Shown here: positions 26,701-35,700 of the stretch, in pieces | How the letters are laid out: each line of letters starts with the position of its first letter | How positions within the stretch are numbered: the first letter of the stretch is position 1 | Assembly: GCA_025642075.2 (NCBI GenBank) | Contig: JAODUO010000073.1 | Coordinates: forward strand, 365,001-429,000 | Reading direction: 5' to 3' | DNA length: 64,000 nucleotides | DNA from: Ridgeia piscesae | Lineage: Eukaryota; Annelida; Polychaeta; Sabellida; Siboglinidae | Position numbers and translations under genes: made by a program | The notes under the pieces: model-generated | What the model was told of the DNA's origin: nothing | The model's input: only the letters and a program-made list of their open reading frames with translations | Databases searched by the model: none

Positions 26701-29700
26701 TTGTGGCTGCGTCTGACTGCGTCAATGACAAACACCTTATATCGAATAACGGCGAAGCGCCGCACGAAGCTACAAGTCCAAGATAACGTCACTCGTCTGT
26801 GGTTTGGTCATTCCCATTAGCCACCACGATCGTGATAATCTGTGGCGGATTAAGACATTCATGGGCCCTATACATCCGGGAATTTCATGGGCCCTACAGA
26901 TCCAGGTGTCGATCAAATGAAGGTAGTTTAAGAGGCCCAAAACCTGCAGTTGAGCCACCCTCCCAAGCCTTGCCAAAATCCGTTACTGGCACCGGAAATA
27001 TATGAATGAGTTGAAGTTTCAGCACCGCTTCGCTGTCGGTCAGGGCATCTGAAGACTGGGGCGGCCGGGTGGGGTTAGATTGGGGTGGGGTCACACAGGG
27101 GTGGGTGGTGTTGGACGGGGTGGGGTTGGACTGGGGTGGGGGATTGGGGGGGGGGGACTGGGGTGGCTGGGGTTGGACTGGGGTGGGGCTAGGCTGGGGT
27201 TGGTTGGACTGGGGTAGGTTTTGGTTTGGTTGGGGGGGGACTGGGGTGGGGCTAGGCTGGGGTTGGACTGTGGTTGGACTGGGGTGGGGGGTTGGACTGG
27301 GGTTGGGCTTTGGTTGGACTGGTGTGGTGTTGGACGGGTGGGGCTAGGCTGGGGTTGGACTGGGGTGGGGGGTTGGACTGGGGTTGGGCTAGGCTTTGGT
27401 TGGACTGGTGTGGTGTTGGACTGGGGTGGGGCTAGGCTGGGGTTAGACTGGGGTGGGGCTAGGCTGGGGTTGGACTGGGGTGGGTTGTTGGACCGGGGTG
27501 GGGTTAAATTGGGGTGGTGTTAGATTGGTGTGGGGTTAGACTGGGGTTAGGTTGGAGTTGGACTGGGGTGGGCGTTACACTGAGGTGGGGTTGAACCCGG
27601 GTGAGGTTAGACTGGGGTGGGATTAGATTGGGGTGGGGTTAGACAGGGGTGGTTTGGAGGAGGGAGCTGTTGAACATATTTCTCCTTTACAGTAATGTAC
27701 ATCACTACAATTATTTTAAATATTCAAACATCAGAATAATTCCCATCTTACAAACAGTCACTGTCTCAATGAAATACCAATGAAACGTGTACTGAAGCCA
27801 TCACTGAACAAACCATATTATGCCAGTTGTTTTGGGGAATATTCAACGTAGACACAGCCACAACATTATTATAGTTATGATAGTATTTTGGTGGCCCCTC
27901 CTGGTCTTTGTGGTTCCTAGCCACGTGCATACGTATATCATACCTAATGGCTAATGCGTCACTGCTCATAATCATAATAATTTCCCTCTCGGTGATCGAT
28001 AACGTGGACCAGACAACGCAAACAAGAATGCCCGTCCATGCGTAAAGGTGATTTGGCGACGATGCACCGTCCATTACGTGCGATTATGGGATTATTTAAA
28101 AGCGTCAGTGTTCGCATTCTGTCGCCAGGTCCGCAATCAATGCTGCGGACGTCAGATGTCTGTGCTCGCTGTCTGTGCTCGCTGTCTGTGCTCGCTGTCT
28201 GTGCTCGCTGTCTGTGCTCGCTGTCTGTGCTCGCTGTCTGTGCTCGCTGTCTGTGCTGCATGTCTGTGCTCGCTGTCTGTGCTCGCTGTCTGTGCTCGAT
28301 GTCTGTGCTCGCTGTCTGCTCGCTGTCTGTGCTCGCTGTCTGTGCTCGCTGTCTGTGCTCGCTGTCTGTGCTCGTTCTTGTCGTTGTGCTCGCTGTCTGT
28401 GCTCGCTGTCTGTGCTCGCTGTCTGTGCTCGCTGTCTGTGCTCGCTGTCTGTGCTCGCTGTCTGTGCTCGCTGTCTGTGCTCGCTGTCTGTGCTCGCTGT
28501 CTGTGCTCGCTGTCTGTGCTCGCTGTCTGTGCTCGCTGTCTGTGCTCGCCGGCGGCTCCCGAGCTTCACGCCGCAAGAGACGGTCGATGTGCCGCGGGGT
28601 GCCTTTCTCGACGACAAGCGCTGGACAGACGACCAGGTCCGCGCGCGAACGTTGACCGCAGCAAGTGCAGCGGTGCAGTTAATTGCACGGGTCAGCACAG
28701 AAGAGCGTGGTCAACGTAAACAGAATCACATTTCTGTTTATTAGAAGGTCGTCAACAGCCGCATCGTATTTGGACGCGTCTATTTGACAGCAGCGTCATT
28801 CCGGTAACTGATACGGTCCTCGGTGTTTGTCAGCGATGCCAGCAGCACGGCCGAGTAACCAGCAAATGAACATGCTAACGTTTGATCATTGTAACTGCAG
28901 CTCCCCACAGGCGCCGAGTTCCACCTACTTATTTCTATGCCGCTTCACGTGTTAAGACACTATATAACCGATATGAGCGATAGTCTTTGGTTTATCATTT
29001 GACTGCAGCATCGTGTTAGTCGGTGTTACATATAGAGTCAATCATGTTTACTCCCACAGTTGTTTGTGCAAAGTCGACAGTTAATTGGGACATATCGACC
29101 TGGCGATCCTACAACTTGTATTTAGATCGCTTGTTGAACGACAAGGTCAACATTCATAACCAGATAACACTAATTATAGATACAATGTATACTGTGTACC
29201 GTGAGTGTTTACGATACAATCAACAGACGATGCACCTTTGATCTCGGTCCGCTGTTCATCGCCGTCAGCCGGTTGTGTTGCAACTAGATGTGCAACTCTA
29301 ACGTACACGGGCCATTACCCATACACCCACTGCCTGCTGAACAGTAATGAAAGCAAAACTTGAATAATTTAACACATCGTTAATTGCCTTTCCGGTTAAT
29401 AATGATGTGTGTATTTTAATTATGCATAACAACACATTTCGCATTTGTATATGTCGCTGTACTAACGCGTGTTGACGCGAGACGCCGTCAAATATCCATG
29501 TCAACCGAAATGTAGAACTCGTTGTACTGACACGCCTGGTCCGTGCATCTTCGTAGAACGCTACACAGTAGCCTAGATTAGACCCAGCTATTTGTTTACT
29601 TGTCAACAATTAGGGCCAGCATACTTTCAGAGCTGAGCTTTCCCGGGGGTCGATGTGTCACTGTTAGTGCTACATGTTAGTGGATGTATCAACATTCCGG

Positions 29701-32700
29701 GCGACGACAAACTCCACATGGATTAAAGTAATAATAAACGACGTTAAACGAACGAACGAACGAACGAACGAACGAACGAACGAACGAACGAACGAACGAA
29801 CGAACGAACGAACGAACGAACGAACGAACGAACGAACGAACGAACGAACGAACGAACGAACGAACGAACGAACGAACGAACGAACGAACGAACGAACGAA
29901 CGAACGAACGAACGAACGAACGAACAAGCCGTGACTAGTGAAGAAAGTAGAATTATTTTTTCCGCACAAAAATCAAACACGTGGTTAAGCACAACCTAAT
30001 ATTTACACTGCCTAAAATTGTAAACTAGTGTTCGGTCCCCTCGTGTAATGTGATGTGATGTGATGTGATGTGATGTGATGTGATGTGATGTGATGTGATG
30101 TGATGTGATGTGATGTGATGTGATGTGATGTGATGTGATGAGGTCAGTGACCCAGGATGACCCGTTCCAGGTGGACATCTTGAGTGGACAATTAATCCGG
30201 TTAATCTTGTTGTTCTTGTGCCTACAACTACTATCAGGCAATGAGTGATACGGGAGCGTTAGATAATTGTCCGCACAACTGTGTCACCGAAATCACGTGC
30301 TTCGAAATCATCACTGGGTCTGGTTCTTGGGAATCTCCGCCTTGCCGGATATTACGTGATTCCCAAAACTAAATGCCTTCTGAACAGAAATACTTCACTA
30401 CAGTTCACTTGATACAGACGCCCCGCAAGGGCGTGGTCTAACGTCTGACGACTACGTCTAAATCACGAGGTAAAAACTGATCCGAGTGCGCCGTGCCGAT
30501 CTACGGGAGACTTTGTGACGTCGCCTGAGGCCGTATCAACACACACGTGTCCTGCTTCAGGTGCCGCTACTCGTTAGTGTAATCGTCTTCAAAACTGGCG
30601 CTTACTTCGTTAGTCGGTGGCCTACGGCAAACCGATTAGAAATCTTATTTATCGGCACAATTTCATTTCGATAGGTTCCGTGGACGCATCGCATCGCGGC
30701 CGGGAGCTAGGCCAACGTGCGCGGGACCTCATTAATCGTGCGACCTATCATCCATAGTTTATGATGTGTTACACAATGCTACAGTTCCCACCTCTCGCCA
30801 GGGGCACGTCAACGTCAGTCACAAGAAAACAATGGATGGAATCAACCAACTGATTGAGATAGATTGTTTAAATGCACCTTTATAGTCTAGCAACATGATC
30901 TCACAAAATGTACGCAAGTTCGATTCAGTGTTGTGTTTTGCAACGTAACTTTTACAGGGTCACGGTGGGAGACCACGGCTTAACGCATGTAGCCACCCGC
31001 GCTATGGAAATGATGAAGTCGTCATATTTTAACACCGTGTTGCTCAAGCCTAGAACGACCCATAAACTCCCACCTTACACACTGCGACTGGTGGCAATGT
31101 CGCGGCACGCCGTGCAAAGCGCAATCGATCTTCCGGGAAGATGGTCGAGTCGAATCCATGGTTTCAAGAAGATAAACAGCTGTTTCGATGGCGCAAAGAG
31201 ATGCTGCCATACGAGAGAGCATGCCTCCCCTGAGCCGGCCATAAAAAACGTATAGACGTGAACAAACTTGTCGATAAATTGTATGGATCTGTCACGCCAG
31301 CGGTGTCCAATTTGAGCGCGAGTTGAAGATACACAGGCAATACAGGGGTAGCAATTCAACGCTTGCCTTCGCGATACGACCTCCGTCAAGGCGTTCTAAA
31401 CTTGCGTGAAGTCAAAATATAATGTGACTGATAACCCATAACGCCGAAGATAAAACTACAAACCCCTACGGTTTTCCGGAGGTAAACTCCCAGAACCAAC
31501 CCGACGTCCAGCAAAGAATCTGATTTGTGCGCAGTAAACGAGGACGCCGGTTCCCAATCAATCAGGACCGATACTCCTCCAAATAACGACCCACTCGACG
31601 AAGTTAACGGCTAATTCCTGGTCCGGCAAAGTGCAGGAAATTGTATAAATTATATTTACTCTGAGGGCAGCGTCTTCAGGTGAGTGACGCCAGCGACACT
31701 GTGGCCGGGGAAAAGTAAATGCAACAGCGTCAAGTCGATTAGAGCGTCAGCCTAACTTCGGACCACCGCGCCCTGTAGACCTCATCGAAAACCAATACGG
31801 CGTGACCTTCTGCTCGAACAACGGTTCGTTTGATTTGATCAAATGCGCTAGAGCGACACCCGACTGAGACTAAGGAACGCAATTTCCGACTGAAAGCAAT
31901 AACCAGACTCATGGTAGTTGCTGTGTCAAGTCGGCGTCAAATGGCAACGCGACCGACCAGATCTGTTCCGTTCTGGTCAGGTTCGATCGAACGAACGTTG
32001 CTGAGGCTGACTTCAATCCCGAAACATTGATTGGGCTGGCGATCGACAGAACCGTGTTCAGACGATAAAACAAATGGAATATGGATATAGGCGATGTGTA
32101 TCGGTTTCGGTGGCGTGATTTCACGCAAAATAAGTTATCTTACACAATAAATCCGTAACAACAATGTCCTCCAGCGCAGCTCCTAACAAAAGGTATTCGT
32201 CGACTCCCATGTCCAGAAGCCCAGTGCATCTAGGCAACGAGCTTCCAGTCTAGACAACATGTTTCCGTGTAGACTATGGGTTTCTGTCTAGGTAATACAT
32301 TTCTGCCTAGTGTCTAGACAACGTATTTGTCCATGCAATGGGGTCCAGCAGTGTTTCCGTTTAGGCAATGAGTTTGTGAGTTTGTAATGGGCTTCTGTCT
32401 GTCCGGTCAACCTGTTCGTCTGTGAGCAATGGGTTTCTGTCTACACAATAGTTAGACAGTGCGTTTATATCTATTGCCTAGACAACGTGTTTTCATCAAT
32501 GAATGGTGTGTTTCCGCCTAGACGACGTATGAAATGGGTGTAGGTTAGATCACCGTAGAGGAGATGCCAACGAAACCCACAAGACGCACATGTAAGTAAG
32601 ACATGATGGATTAGTAAATAAGACAGAACAGTCGTTCCGAACTGACAGAGGTACTCAGGTCATAGTTCCCCACTATGCCAATACATGTTTCAAACACGGC

Positions 32701-35700
32701 TCCATTCCGAGTGGAGTCTTCTGTGTAAGTGCACGAGTCAAGAACACGCTCGTTCACGTGTAAAATACGTGCTTGCCGGTGACGGAACACATGCAGAGCC
32801 GCGGTGTCTGTCACCAGAGTGCATCGACCTTACCCGAGGACCGTGAGCACAGCGGTGTGACTGCGTCGACAATACCAAAACACAAAAGTCACCCCGCAGC
32901 CTGTCATCAACACCGGGGTGACGCCCTGTGCCCCCTCCCTTCGTCAAGGAGCTCCGTAAATAGGTTTCAACTAAAATGTCATTGGTGTTATTGCTGAGCA
33001 GGGAATCGTCGACAATGCCCGCTCATTGTTAGCGAAATATCCATCTCGTTATTTGCTACTCTTCCAATATACTGGTCAAAGTAATACTATATATATCGTC
33101 TCCCGTGATAATGTGAGCCACAGTTTTGAAACGACGGGCTACAATGATGCGGTTCTTTGTTAAAATGAGGCTCCTGCAATGATGTGATGGCTTCGAGAGC
33201 GATTGACTGGCAGTAACGCTTCTGCTGTCGTTTGGTGCCGTGATTTCTTCCGCGCTGATCGCATTCCACCGAGCGACGGGGCGGGTGCGGACTGGGAGTT
33301 GGTAGGTCGTGCACGAGATTGTTAGTGTCCGCGCACGGCCACATTGCAGCTGCGCCTCCTTAGCGCGAGGCAGCTGACCAGTATATGGGATACAGTACTT
33401 AGAGAGGAATAAATTCAAGGAATCGTTGAAGGCAAAAGTAGAGTACGGAAAGTTCTACGGGTGCGTCGAATTGACGGTGAACACATATTTACCTCGGACA
33501 AAGCATCAAGTGTTAGTCTTTGTTTACCCTTGGGTAGAGAGAAGGAAAGGCAGTAAGACAGGGGAGAGAGAGCGATAGGGAGAAAGGGGCAGATGGATTG
33601 GAGAGGAGAGAGCGAGAGCGAGAGCGAGAGCGGAGCGGAGATGAGATGAGATGAGATGAGATGAGAGGAGAGGAGAGGAGAGGAGAGGAGAGGAGAGGAG
33701 AGGAGAGGAGAGGAGAGGAGAGGAGAGGAGAGGAGAGGAGAGGAGAGGAGACAGACAGAAACAGAGAGACACAGCAAGAATGTTCCAGACCAGAGTTTGC
33801 TCCATGACCTCGTTGACATGAACGAACACGCCGACTACAGGCCATATTCACTATCTCCACGTGGGTACATTCCCGCCTATATGGCAAACCGTCGCACATA
33901 CACACGTCAACGCTGATAACGCACTGTGGACTGTGGGTCACAAGGCCACTACGCTTGACCTCGGTTGCCCGTACGCGGGGAGAACCAGCGTCAGCCGTCA
34001 ACGACAGCCGGCAGCCTCGCCAACAACGGTCCTTGGCAACTGATGGTTAATGTGGCGTGGCACATCGTTTAGTTATGACATTAATTCATTCTCGCAAGGC
34101 TGACTGTTACGACTGGGCGCCATTGTAGGGAAACGACTTCACAAAGCAAACAAGAGTGTCACTTGTGCAAACGCCAGACCACAAACCGGTCGCCCATTTT
34201 ACCCGGCCTGTCTTGTAACCGAGTGTAGCAGTGTGTCACGGGCGCTATCACCTAGAGTTTGGCACACAGACCCGTGTATTACTAGGGTTGCACGAAAGGT
34301 ATGCCCCCCGTTTCCTCCGGCACACCCGATAAGTAATGGTCGCTCCCTTACAAGTACGTCGTCAACTTTCGACACTTCTTACAATGTAAAATGTTTATAC
34401 TTCAGTAGTTTAAATAATGTATTGTGCGTTAACAGACGATGTATTGCAGACAATGTAAGCTGTAACACAATACGAATGCTAAGACATTTGTTTATTATAA
34501 ATGGCCGGCGTAAATGACATCGACATCATTCTTTGGCGCTGGCACTGCAGTTAACCCGGCCGAGGTCATAAGTGACACATTAGTTACACTTACAGTACAG
34601 GCTACTGTTGTTTTATGATGCTATTTCATATTATTGATTTGTAATGTGTGATTTATGTTGAGTTGTTCACTGCGAAGTACGTTCCACGACCATGCACAGT
34701 TATTCTGTCGATATTCTCTTCGTTTTTCAAATAAAATAACACGTCACAACTGCCAAGGTCTTCGTCCATCATCGTTTTACATGTTGTAAGAAATTAACTT
34801 ACTTTGGAGTATATATTTTGAAACGTACGTACGGCGTTTCGACCCATCAGGTCTTGGCCACGTGCTGGTGACGTACGTTTCAAAAGATATGCTCCAAAGT
34901 AAGTTAATTTCTTACAACATAACCACATCTTTAGTGACTTGGAGCCCTGAACAATATATTCCATATCGTTTTATATAATAGTTGGAAGTTGATATTATTT
35001 ACAAATAGTTGCAATTTTGTTATCTTCGTCAATAAGAGAGTTCCATTTGGCCGCTTCCGTATTCCTCGCTGAGCATCAGGTCTGAGTCTCAGCACCGAGA
35101 ACGGTTTATAACCTCGGGCCGTGTCCTACAAGTACACCTGCACTATCGCGACCCTAACTTAACTTACCCCAACTCGGACTCAGCAATAAACACTTCTTTA
35201 GTGACACACGACCGAGTGACAGTGACAGACATCGTCACGCACTAGTTGCAAGCCAGACACGTGATCATCCTTTTGTGGCTGTCCCAGTCCAACATATATC
35301 GACTTATATTAATAATTTAATGACAGTAACGCTGTAAGCCTGATATTCGATTTGTTATTACAGCCAGTTTGTGGGACAATCTGCATATTCCATTACGTCG
35401 TCACGTGTTTGTCTAGCCGACAATCATATCGATCATTGTTCGACCCCTTTGACTTCCCCGGCTGATTGTCCCAGTAAAGCGTAAAGTCAGTCTTTCATTA
35501 TGCGCAAGGACAATGATCCAAAGTCCATCGAACCAGCGCGGCAGTAAACAAAATTGCCTTCATGAATAATGACGCCAGCGACAGTGACAGTGTGACAGTG
35601 TACTCGATAGCTCGCCAGCCCGCCGCGTCAGTATCACTGCTGTGGCGGTCACAAGCCAGACGTCTGAATAGAAGTTGTATGCCAGGCACTCGCAGTGTTT

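Noticed and set aside
28038..28744. Several 190-223 codon frames on both strands
   Set aside because: They come from the 13-bp repeat; both strands are open at once and no domain is present.
34830..34870. Hammerhead ribozyme core in the foldback centre
   Set aside because: CTGATGGGTCGAAACG lacks the A after CTGATG and has no room for stem II; only a partial look-alike.
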